In this document: piece by piece, positions 36,485-45,484 of the stretch | How the letters are laid out: each line of letters starts with the position of its first letter | Numbering within the stretch: position 1 is the first letter of the stretch | Assembly (NCBI GenBank): GCA_034509425.1 | Contig: JAVTVJ010000369.1 | Coordinates: 1,953,501-2,017,500, forward strand | Length of the DNA stretch: 64,000 nucleotides | Direction of reading: 5' to 3' | Source: Eopsaltria australis | Lineage: Eukaryota > Chordata > Aves > Passeriformes > Petroicidae | Notes under the pieces: generated by a model | The model's database searches: none | What the model was told of the DNA's origin: nothing | The model's input: only the letters and a program-made list of their open reading frames with translations | Program-made: the position numbers and the translations under genes

Positions 36485-36928
36485 TGATGCCAAAAGGATT
36501 TTTTGCTTTTTCTTCTCTATACTTTTCACACAGTTCTCTGTATCCACAGGTATTAGCATGCACACTTGTAATCCTCTAGGTCTGGTAACTCAGCCTGGTT
36601 CCTTGGTGTCCTGCAGACCAAACACCCCAGAACTGCAGAGTTACAAGACCAAACATTCTCCTGTTGTAAGAACTCAAGGTCCCCTGGTAGGACAGATTCT
36701 GTAAATTAGAAGTCAGCCCAGCCCAGCCCTTATTGGGCCCTCTCGTTAGATATGCTAATGAGTAAGGTCTTTAATTGTACACTGGATTGGGGGCTGGAAG
36801 GACATTGTGACGCTGTCCCCTGGGTGAAGCAATGCGTGGAATGGGATCCTATTAAATACCGAGGTAAACGACCCCAACCCTCTAACCCTGTCTGGGCTTT
36901 TATTTCCTGAGACCAGGAAAAGGCATCA
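36485..36928 (+). mobile_element. TG...CA-bounded LTR-like element, left inverted copy
   Basis: This copy starts TGATGCC (36485-36491) and ends GGCATCA (36922-36928), perfect 7-bp inverted termini of the TG...CA kind that bound LTRs. It is 444 bp long. Inside are AATTGTACACTGG near 36774, a TATA-like TATTAAATA at 36850 and CTTTTATTTCCTGAGACC near the right end. Orientation is taken from the TATA-like site and may be wrong. It is the mirror image of 37023-37465. I do not recognise the family. Confidence 0.6.
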
Positions 36929-37022
36929 TCCCCTGCATGGGGGACAGAGCTCCCAGCACGGCCCCAGCTGCAGAGAGCACACAGCCCATTCCTCTGAACC
37001 CTGCTGCTCTTTCCCAAGGCAT
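36929..37022. other. 94-bp spacer of the large inverted repeat
   Basis: GC-rich sequence between the two mirror-image elements, with no visible similarity to either arm and no target duplication at its ends. It forms the loop if the arms pair. It may be remnant internal sequence of an element or original host DNA. Confidence 0.7.
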
Positions 37023-37465
37023 TGATGCCTTTTCCTGGTCTCAGGAAATAAAAGCCAGACAGGGTTAGAGGGTTGGGGTCGTTTACCTCGGTATTTAATA
37101 GGATCCCATTCCATGCATTGCTTCACCCAGGGGACAGCGTCACAATGTCCTTCCAGCCCCCAATCCAGTGTACAATTAAAGACCTTACTCATTAGCATAT
37201 CTAACAAGAGGGCCCAATAAGGGCTGGGCTGGGCTGACTTCTAATTTACAGAATCTGTCCTACCAGGGGACCTTGAGTTCTTACAACAGGAGAATGTTTG
37301 GTCTTGTAACTCTGCAGTTCTGGGGTGTTTGGTCTGCAGGACACCAAGGAACCAGGCTGAGTTATCAGACCTAGAGGATTACAAGTGTGCATGCTAATAC
37401 CTGTGGATACAGAGAACTGTGTGAAAAGTATAGAGAAGAAAAAGCAAAAAATCCTTTAGGAATCA
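37023..37465 (-). mobile_element. TG...CA-bounded LTR-like element, right inverted copy
   Basis: This is the reverse complement of 36485-36928. I count about four differences over the first 435 bp: three substitutions and one missing G in a G run (~99% identity). It starts TGATGCC and ends GGAATCA, so the last 8 bases match the left copy's outer end at 6 of 8 positions. No target duplication is visible around this copy, around its partner or around the whole pair. Confidence 0.6.
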
Positions 37466-37652
37466 GGGAGAGCTTTGGGCTCCTCACCTTGGGATGGCAG
37501 GGACAGGGGGAGACCCTCAGGATTCAGGTTCACACTGACACTGGGACTGAGTGACTCAACTCCTGTTCAAATCTCTTCTTCCCCAAGCCCATGAGTTCTC
37601 CAGTCCCAGAACAGCTGGTGATGGTGTGGGATTGAGATGTTCTGGGCACTCA

Positions 37653-37725
37653 AACCCACAGAGTCAGGCCTAGATCAGCCTCTTGAGGATCCAAGCCACA
37701 GAGTCAGGCCTGGATCAGCCTCATG
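37653..37725. repeat. 40-bp direct duplication
   Basis: CACAGAGTCAGGCCTRGATC followed by AGCCTC occurs at 37657 and again at 37697. It is a simple two-copy tandem with one substitution, immediately outside the large inverted repeat region. Confidence 0.85.
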
Positions 37726-38106
37726 TGTAAGGAGAAGGGACAAGCCTGGGTGAAAGGAGCAGTTCTTGGATGCCTCACTGCTCCCGTTGCACTCTTTGGG
37801 CTGTTTGGGGAGCGGGGCGAGTGAGCCCAGAGCATCCCTGCACCTGGGACACCTCAGGTGTCCTGGCATGGCCTGCTCTGCCTCCCGCCCCTTGGATCCC
37901 AACCCAGCTCTTTCTGTGAGCTCTTTCCACTCACAGCGAGGAGATTTTTAGTCCCAAATCTGTAATGAATGCCTGGGAAGGCACAGATGCCAACCCTGCT
38001 GGCTGAGCCAGGGGAGGCTGAGCGCTGGCTTGGACTTTGGGGACTCTCCAAAAGCAGGGCCTGAGCAGCTGTGAAATGGGGAGTGGGAGGCAGGGCTGGA
38101 GCAGCC
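37726..38106. other. Unique noncoding stretch, nothing recognised
   Basis: No gene or repeat family is recognised. The minus frames here continue into the adjacent hexamer repeat and are artefacts. Confidence 0.5.
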
Positions 38107-38123
38107 TGTCCCTGTCCCTGTCT

Positions 38124-38162
<39 letters not shown>
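38107..38162. repeat. (TGTCCC)n hexamer microsatellite
   Basis: Nine TGTCCC units with one TGTCTC variant near 38119. It encodes a false Gly-Gln or Asp-Arg dipeptide run on the minus strand. Confidence 0.95.
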
Positions 38163-38163
<1 letters not shown>

Positions 38164-38267
38164 TGCCCTGAGCTGCCACCACCCAGGAGTGTCACCAGTC
38201 GAGGTTAGAGCTGGGCTGAGGCGACAAAAACACAGTAAGGGATGACAACCTCCTCTCCATTCCCCAA

Positions 38268-38530
38268 ATCAACACGTTGGCTTAATTAATTGTTAACATC
38301 TCTGTAATTAAGCAGTAACAGAAATTATTCCCTCTCGGTGCTGATGAAGATAATGAATAACAATCATGGCCGCTTTGTTTCCCAGCACTAATCTGTTTTG
38401 AAATATCCATTGATTTTATTTTGATTAGGACTAAAGCCACTTTCCACACCGCAAATAAACCTCTCTGATTTGAGTAAATTGCTGTTGGCATTTACATTAT
38501 GATAATCAGCTCAGAATCAGCTGCTCTTTT
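38268..38530. promoter_or_regulatory. Candidate conserved noncoding element, homeodomain-rich
   Basis: This is the densest homeodomain-motif stretch in the window: TAATTAATT at 38283-38291 overlaps GTTAAC at 38292-38297 (HNF1-like half-sites), TAATTA lies at 38305-38310, and GAATAACAATCATGG, TTTTGATTAGG and CATTATGATAATCAGC follow. There is no recognisable repeat. The motifs are seen directly. Enhancer activity and deep conservation are inference. Confidence 0.38.
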
Positions 38531-39650
38531 CCTGGGTGTCATTTGCTTACTTCTTAGTCCACTGTAATTTGGGGGTTGTCCTTGGGAATATTTAATTATG
38601 GCTTCCTTCTGCTTTGCTCCGTGATCCACGTGTTCCCCATCACCGTTGTTATCCATGAAATGTTCCCTAACTCTGCAAGCTCCTCCAGGCTCATTCTCCT
38701 GGTGCTCCTCCAGACCTTCTGGGCTGCCCTTCTCAAGCCAAGCCATGCCACAAGGCCCTGGCAAGAGTGGAAATTGTGAAAACTCCAAGGAAAACCAAAA
38801 ATCACGTGTTGGTTTTGCACTGAAATCCTGTTTCCTGTTATTTCCCTGATTCATTTGGAAAATCCCAGGAGTTAGAGCCTGGTACCAAACTGCCTCAAAA
38901 ATAGATTCTAATTATTTCAGTTGTGCTCAGGGAGCTGCTCCTGCCTCTGTCCCAGCCTCCCTGCCTGCTCTGTGCTCATCCTGGTGAGGTGGGGGCCTGG
39001 TTTGGATCTGGTTTGGATCCCAGCTCAGACACCAATGTTGCAGTTAAAATCCCTCAACTCAAGTATTTCACTACAAACATCTGAATTCTTCCTACTGCTT
39101 TTAGGGCAGAGTGTGTATCTGGCAACAATGAGATATTTTTTAATCTCAGGGTTGGATCCTTCATTTAAATTATTCACAGCACTCAGTTCTGGCATTTGCT
39201 AAATGGAACTTTTTCCTGCTTGAAAATGTTTCTGGTTCTTTTATTCAATGTTTATTTTGATTTATTTTCTTTTTAAGAGGAGAAACACATCCTTTTCAAC
39301 AATTCTGTTTTTGCATTTTCAATTTCAAATCATCATAAAAGGCATGCTTTTCTTTTGAACTGGAAGACAACTTATGTCCAGAGCAGCCCAGCAACCAAAT
39401 TTTTTTTTTTTTGGCCTGGTAAGTTTAACCAACATTTTTTTATGTTCCTGTAGCAAAACATTTCAAAAATCCTTTGCTGTGAAACTTCTCCCATCATCCT
39501 GCCAGGCTATCCAAGGAGAAGTATATTTCTGATGTTTAAAAAGATTTTAAGTCCTCCAGTATCCTGGGAATGCTGCTGGCCTCAGCCCGGGAGGAGGGAT
39601 GCACCACCTCCTGCTGCCGGCTTTTGTGGGCTGAGCAAAGTGTGAGGAAG
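38531..39650. other. Unique noncoding stretch, nothing recognised
   Basis: AT-rich with T-runs near 39400 and 39436. No repeat family is identified. The last five bases, GGAAG at 39646-39650, are the left target-site duplication of the LTR that follows. Confidence 0.55.
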
Positions 39651-40240
39651 TGTCTCAGGTTACAATGGTGTGTATTCTATCACCATCTTCATGGGATGTT
39701 GGGGGCGGGTGGGGCAGTGTTCCTGGCTGGTCCCTGATGGCCCCAGGGCATGTCTTCTCATGGGCCAGCTCTTGGAGCCAGCTGGGGCACTCTCTGCTCA
39801 TCCTTGATGGCTCCAGGGGATATCTTCTGTTAACGGGCCACTGAGTCTCACTGATAAACTCCATCATCCCATTGTGAGATGCCCTGCCCAGGGTGAGGAA
39901 CCAAGCATCCCTACCTGGATATAATCTGGAATTTGAAACACCACAAGGCAGCTTTTCCACGGGATTCCCAGAGGAAGACCAGACCCTTCTACACCACCAC
40001 TGGACCTTCAGAGGAGAACTGCACCTTTCACAGGATCACTGCTTCAACAGAACCACATCTATCACTCCCAGAGCTGCAGCCACCTTCTAAGTGGACTGCT
40101 ACCAGCACCCTGACTGACAGGGTGTCAGGTTGGATTCTGACTCTGTCAGTGTTTTTGTACTATTGCATTTATTTTAATTTTTCTATTAAATTGTAGTTCT
40201 GACTTTGAGTCTCTCACTGATTTGCTTTCAAACTACCACA
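39651..40240 (+). mobile_element. Solo LTR of an avian endogenous retrovirus, 5-bp target duplication
   Basis: It begins TGTCTCAGG and ends CTACCACA (TGT...ACA). GGAAG precedes it at 39646-39650 and is repeated directly after it at 40241-40245. A 5-bp duplication fits class III (ERVL-like) elements, though not only those. Near the end are CTGACAGGGTGTCAGGTTGG, GACTCTGTCAGTG, the poly(A)-signal-like ATTAAA at 40185-40190 and GTCTCTCACTGATTTGC, which I recognise from abundant songbird LTRs. No internal retroviral sequence flanks it, so it is a solo LTR left by LTR-LTR recombination. U3 carries an imperfect duplication around CTGATGGCCCC / CTTGATGGCTCC. Confidence 0.85.
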
Positions 40241-40245
40241 GGAAG

Positions 40246-40293
40246 ATTGGTCTTGATCATTTTGGGGGTCTTTTCCAACATTAAGGATTCTGT
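40246..40293 (+). mobile_element. CR1 LINE, terminal ~48 bp
   Basis: ATTGGTCTTGATCATTTTGG, GGGTCTTTTCCAACATTAAG and GATTCTGT are the very end of CR1 in the plus orientation. It abuts the right target duplication of the solo LTR. The sequence left of the LTR does not look like the missing CR1 part, so the LTR probably landed at or near the truncated 5' edge of this copy. Confidence 0.75.
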
Positions 40294-40589
40294 TATCCCT
40301 CCTCCCTTCCTTTGCTGACCTCTCCTCCATCCCCAGGCTCTGCCCAGCCCACCCCAAGGCTGCAGGGAGGTGGGGAAGTGGTGAGGGGGATCCTGGAGGG
40401 ATCCTGAGTGCTCAGGGTGATGAAGGACAGGGCATTTTCCTTGGCAACAGCAGGACTGGAGCTGCCACAGCTATTTCTGGTTTCCCAGCCTAGGCTGGGG
40501 CCTAAGGCAAGCAAAGTCTACCAGCACTGCCAGGGCAGCCCTTTCCACTAGAGGAGGAGTGGGCCAGGGACTTATGGATGTGGCAATTC
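40294..40589. other. Short unique linker, nothing recognised
   Basis: GC-rich DNA between two CR1 copies. The short frames are uninformative. Confidence 0.5.
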
Positions 40590-40790
40590 AGAATTCACTG
40601 AAAGGGTGGTGAGGCATTGGAAGGGGCTCTCCAGGGTGGTTTGTGGTCCCCATCCCTGGAGGTGTCCAAGGAAGGCCTGGATGTGGCACTCAGGGCTCTG
40701 GGCTGGGGACAAGGTGGGCATTGGACACAGGCTGGACCCAGTGACCTTGAAGGGCTTTTCCAACCTCAGAGATCCTGGGATTCTGTGATT
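40590..40790 (+). mobile_element. CR1 LINE, 3' fragment (third subfamily)
   Basis: CACTGAAAGGGTGGTGAGGC, ATTGGAAGGGGCTCTCCAGG, GAGGTGTCCAAGGAAGGCCT, GATGTGGCACTCAGGGCTCT and TTTTCCAACCTCAGAGATCC end in TGGGATTCTGTGATT. It is the sense-strand counterpart of the subfamily seen at 10653 and 40981. Confidence 0.94.
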
Positions 40791-40980
40791 GTGCTTTGCC
40801 CCCAAAACCAGGAAGAGTAAGAATTGCCTTAAAAATTAGTTGTAAAAATAATTGGATCAACCCATGAGTCCGTACTACCAGTGACGGCTGGTTCCTGCAG
40901 GGATCAAGGTCTGACTCCTCTCTTTCAGGAATGGGCTTCTGGAATGTTTTGGAGCATGAGGATGGAGTACATCACCTGAC

Positions 40981-41285
40981 CACAGAATCCCAGAATCACT
41001 GACACCTCCAAGGTCAGTGAGTCCAAGCTGTGCCCGATCCCCACCGTGCCACCAGCCCAGAGCCCTGAGTGCCACATCCAGGCATTACTGGGACACCTCC
41101 AGGGATGGGGACTCCAAACCTCCCTGGGCAGCCCCTGCCAATGTTTTGCAACCCTTTCTGTGAAGAAGTTTTTCCTCATGTCCAATCTGGACCTCCCCTG
41201 AGGCAGCTTGAGGCCATGTGCCCTCATCCTGTCACCGTGTCCCCTTGTCCTGTCACCAATCTGCAGCTGGATCCTCTCAGCTGCT
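40981..41285 (-). mobile_element. CR1 LINE, 3' fragment (third subfamily)
   Basis: It starts CACAGAATCCCAGAATCACT, then CCAAGCTGTGCCCGATCCCC, GAGTGCCACATCCAGGCATT, ACACCTCCAGGGATGGGGAC, CCTTTCTGTGAAGAAGTTTT and CATCCTGTCACCGTGTCCCC. Its 3' end faces the 3' end of the copy at 40590-40790, 190 bp away, so the two are tail to tail and could form a foldback. Confidence 0.94.
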
Positions 41286-41936
41286 CATTAACATGGACAT
41301 GGATGGGAATGAGGATTTTTTTCTCAAGCACAGCAACCATCACATCATCCAACAGCCACACGGGTACATCCAAGAGAGGTTTGGAACCATAATGGCACCG
41401 TAATTCTCATTGTTCAGGTCTGGCACTCGAGACACGGCACAGCAGGGTCACACATCCAGCCCTGGCAATGACATCCTGCTTCCTTCCCAGTGTGTAGTCA
41501 GGTTCCAGCCCCTTCCACGTGCCCTTTCTGTCCCAGGAGAGGGGGTTAAACACTGATCAAAGGGAACAGCAGAGAGATGGGGTGGCACGCAGGCAAACCC
41601 CAGCTCTGTAATTGGAATCATTCATGGCCCAGGGCAAACAGGAACAAGATAATGCAGAGTGAGGGACGGCACAGAGGAAAAGAGGCTTTGAAAAATGCAA
41701 AGCCAACCTGCAAACACGCAGGGAAATCTGAACCTTTCACTTCAAAGCGTTTAAAGTTGGTGTTAAAAGGCTGTTTCTGAAAGGTTTCCATTCTGCTGCC
41801 TCTTGTGCACAATTTTTGTTTAACTCAAACTCCCTCTCAGAAACAATTTTTTTATTTCATGCTTGAGCTCTGCTGCTGGTTCTGGGAGAAGAGGCGTTGT
41901 GTGTATGTGAACAGAGGATACCAGGAGTTGTAAAGA
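41286..41936. other. Unique noncoding stretch, nothing recognised
   Basis: Linker between two minus-strand CR1 copies. No family is recognised. Confidence 0.5.
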
Positions 41937-42046
41937 CTCATGGAATAAAAGGTTGTTTTGGTTGGCAGAGGCCCTTAAGGTCATGGAGTCCAAGCATTAA
42001 CCCAGGAAGGCAAGGCAGGGGATGGGGCAGGAATTCAGACCAAGGG

Positions 42047-42120
42047 AGGGGTAGGGAAGGCAAGGAACAGGAGGGGTAGGGAAGGCAAGGAACAGGAGGG
42101 GTAGGGAAGGCAAGGGATGG
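42047..42120. repeat. 25-bp purine-rich tandem array inside CR1, with hairpin
   Basis: Units AGGGGTAGGGAAGGCAAGG(AACAGG) start at 42047, 42072 and 42097. GGGAAGGCAAGG at 42104-42115 is followed by its exact reverse complement CCTTGCCTTCCC at 42134-42145, an 18-base loop apart, so this array can fold. It sits where CR1 normally carries the pyrimidine-rich linker after its tail. Confidence 0.9.
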
Positions 42121-42720
42121 GGCTGAAAGGCTGCCTTGCCTTCCCTTGCCTTGTGTACCCCTCCCTTCCTGCCAAGTCCAGCCCCAAACCATGTCCCTAA
42201 GCACCACATCCACACTGCTTTTAAATCCCTTCAGGATCCCACTACCCTGGACAGCCTCTGCCAATGCCTGACAATCCTATTTATGATGAAATTTTCCCTA
42301 ATATCCAACCTGCCCCTCCCCTGGCCCAGTCTGAGGCCGTTCCCTCTCCTCCTGTCCCTGTTCCCTGGGAGCAGAGCCTGACCCCCCCTGAGCCCCCTCC
42401 TGTCAGGGACTTGTGCAGAGCCACAAGGTCCCCCCTGAGCCTCCTTTGCTCCCCTGAGCCCCTTTCCCAGCTCCCTCAGGAATTCTCCAGGCCCCTCCCC
42501 AGCTCCATTCCCTTCCCTGGACATGCTCCAGACCCAGCACTGGAGGTGCCCCAGCAGTGCCAGCACAGGGGACAGTCACTGCCCTGATCCTGCTGTCACA
42601 CTGTGGCTGGCACAATCCAGGTGCCATTGGGCTCTTGCCCACCTGGGCACACCTGGGCTCCTGTCACCAGCTGCCCCAGGGCCTTTTCCAGCTTTCCAGC
42701 TGCTCTGCCCCAATCCTGGA

Positions 42721-42976
42721 GCATTCCAAGGCATTGTTGTGACCCAGGTGCAGGACCCAGCCCTTGGCCTTGTTGAGCCTCATCCACTTGAGCTCAACCC
42801 ATGATCCAGCCTGTCCAGATCCCTCTCCAGAGCCTTCCTGCTTTCCAGCAAATCAGCTCTCCCTCCCAACTCACTGCCATCTCCAGCTGGCTGAAGGTGC
42901 CCTCAATCCTCTCATCCACATTGTCAATAAAGATGTTAAGCAGGGCTGTCCCCAAAGCTGAGCCCTGGGGACACCC
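42721..42976 (-). pseudogene. CR1 ORF2 reverse-transcriptase remnant
   Basis: This is the C-terminal part of the CR1 polymerase, which would copy the element's RNA at its target. On the minus strand 42976-42878 reads GCPQGSALGTALLNIFIDNV then DERIEGTFSQLEM, equivalent to the 'GVPQGSVLGP...LFNIFINDLDEGIECTLSKF' stretch before the catalytic YADD/FADD box. The box itself is lost in the decayed segment after it. A frameshift later the family signature returns as ALERDLDRLDHG (near 42800-42835) and MRLNKAKGWVLHLGHNN (42783-42733). Several frame changes and the lost active site make it non-functional. Confidence 0.85.
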
Positions 42977-43020
42977 TTGGTGACCAGCACCCAACTGGAT
43001 TTAACTCCATGAAGGGTCTT

Positions 43021-45484
43021 TAACCTCCAAGACTGTGGACTTAACTTTGATTTCTTTTGGCCAAGCCAAACCTGAAGGTCTGAACACTTCAGATTAACAC
43101 TTATTTGTAATCTGGTTTGAGGCTGTATTTTTTGGGGAGGCCTGGCCAGTCCATGAAAGCTGTAAGTGAAAAAGCAGAGAAACCCTGAGCCATGATCACA
43201 GGGGCACTTCCCAAGCATTTGGGGGAACGGTGTTTTACCTTCACCAGGCTTTTCCCAGCAGCTGCAGGAAGGGTGATCCTGCAAAACCCTCAGGCACGCC
43301 AGGGCAGCCTCTGCTCCCACACAGAGCCAGGGCTCTGCAATCCCACCCCCATTTCCCAGCAGATGGGGCTGGCAGGGGGCTCTGGCCATGCACAGGCACA
43401 GTCCCAGCTGCTGCCTGGCCGGGGAGGGGCCAGCCCCACGTCCTTTGCTTGTCAGCATTAATCAAGCATTAAAGCACAGGACAAGCAGATTTTGCTGATT
43501 TAATGGATAATTCCAGCTTGTTTGGTCCATCTAATTCAAACTACTAGAACTGAATCTGAAGTGACTACTGCCTGTCCCTGCTTATCTTTGTCAATAGCTT
43601 TAGACACAGGTCAATGCAGGTAATCAGTTTTCAAGGGACTCTCAAAAATAGCAGGAGTTTCTATTTAAATATACTTCTTTTTTTCATTTGTAGATGCTCT
43701 CTTTCCCTCATTTTTGCCATTAAGTTTGGGGATTTTGTTTAGATTCTTCCCCTGCAAAATTAAATATTTTCTTTTTTTGTTATGAAAATTATTTCTTCCA
43801 TCTTCTAGCTGAACCTCTACTGACACATACATGAATTATAGCTTGCTAAGGCACTTTTCTTCCTGAAATAGTTTTTAAAGGAAGGGAATGAGCTTTGTGA
43901 ATATTGACTGGGCTTGAGACAACCCTGTGAGTGATCCTGATTAACGTGGTCATGGTTTGAGGAGGAAAATGTGATGGGCAAATGACTTCAACACAATCCA
44001 AGGAATGTCTTTACACCACAAATGCTGCACACTCCTTTTTGCTGCGTGCACAGACATTAAAGTCCCAGTGCAAGCTACAGGGAATTTATAGACAGACACA
44101 AGCTGCTTAGATGATCAAATAAAAGATGTTTAAACCTCATCAGTCTTTCAGGAGGCAGAAGGGAAATTTGATTGTCTCTGACAAATGAATGACCTTTGGC
44201 AGTTCTGCACAAAGGTGAAGCAGATCGCAGAGTAACAGCACAGGCAGCAAGGGCAGCAGTGGAGGTTCAGATTTTATAGTGGACTCTTTATATGATGAAG
44301 TCCATCCAGTAAAAAACCTCCCAACATCCTGAGGCTCCGTGTGTCGCAAATTTAGGAGCAGCTGCTTGGAGACATCACAACTCCCCCTGTAGAAACCCCA
44401 AAGCAGGAACTTCTGCTCCTAAGTATCTAACCTGGGCAGGAGGAGAAGTCAAGCAAAGGGCCAGCAGGTTCTTTTATCCCTCCTGGGAAGCTTTGTCCTT
44501 TCCCCTGGGGCACAGTTTTATGGACAGCAGAGCATGTCTGGCTCTCTCAGGTGGTTCATGGATAACGACAGAAGGCTCTGGACTGCAGGCCAAGCCTCTT
44601 GGGAATGCTTTTGAACTTGCAGGTGAAGATTAGGAAGCAAAATGGGGACAGGTAGAGCTGCTGGAGCAGGGGCTTTTGGACTTGTGAGAAACCAGCTGTG
44701 CTACTGCTGCTCCTCAGCTTCCCTGAACTCAGCAGCTGCCTTTATCCTGAAGGACAGATTGCATGGATATTCCATGGATTGGAAATATGAGGATGATTTA
44801 AGAGCTCCACAGGCTGATGAGACATCTTCTGCAGGCTGGTGAGTTAGGACTTGTCTCTCTTCATCAGTTTGATTGATCCTAAGGTCACCTCAAAGCCAGT
44901 CCTGCTAAACCCTGGGCCTGGCTCCAGGCTGCTGCCTCCAGGTAACCTCAGCCTTCCCAGTAAAGGGACCAGCTCTTCCCCATTCCTGTTCCATCTCCAT
45001 GCCCCTCTGCTCTGTGTGGGAGCACTGGAAGTTCTCCAGCAGCTCTCACCTTGTACTGGGGAGTGGACACCAGCCTGCAGCAGAAAGTCCAGGGATGCCC
45101 CCAGAGCACGGCTTCCCAAAGGTTCCTGGGACAGGATTTAAAGTGCACTTAATTGGAATATCTTGCATGCAAGGAACAACTCCAATAAACAGAAAATACT
45201 GAGAGAAACATAGAGGTGCCCCCCAAAATGTGAGTGTTCTTATCTGTCTGTATCTTGGTGAACTTCATTGTGTGGTTCCTACAGCAGAAGCTGGGGAAAT
45301 ACTGGAAGAATTAACCATTGGTTTTAAGGATTCGCCGTGTAAGGCACTGGAAAACTTGAAAGACAGGAGACATTTTTAAATGCCAACCTTTGAAATGTTA
45401 AATAAGAAGACAGAGAGTCAGGAACTTCCCTTTCAAACCTATAAAACTTCAGTTTTCAGAAAACACTGAAGTGGATAATCAAAT
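43021..45484. other. Long AT-rich unique stretch, nothing recognised
   Basis: I see no CR1, LTR, RNA or gene. The part at 43500-44130 is notably AT-rich with T-runs. It could hold conserved or degraded old repeats that I cannot identify by eye. Confidence 0.5.

Larger units (their letters stand above)
41937..43020 (-). mobile_element. CR1 LINE, longest copy, reaching the RT domain
   Basis: About 1.08 kb. The left end (ACTCATGGAATAAAAGGTTG, GTCATGGAGTCCAAGCATTA) is the 3' tail, interrupted by a 25-bp tandem array at 42047-42120. It continues with TCCACACTGCTTTTAAATCC, CCTAATATCCAACCTGCCCC, GTTCCCTGGGAGCAGAGCCT, then the 3' UTR and the end of ORF2. The reverse-transcriptase coding part (42721-42976) is frameshifted and dead. 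The 5' break near 43020 removes the rest of ORF2 and all of ORF1. Confidence 0.93.

Noticed and set aside
36485..37465. Inverted repeat as a cut-and-paste DNA transposon with long terminal inverted repeats
   Set aside because: Not excluded, but each arm has its own TG...CA ends and no target duplication surrounds the whole. Two inverted LTR-type units fit better.
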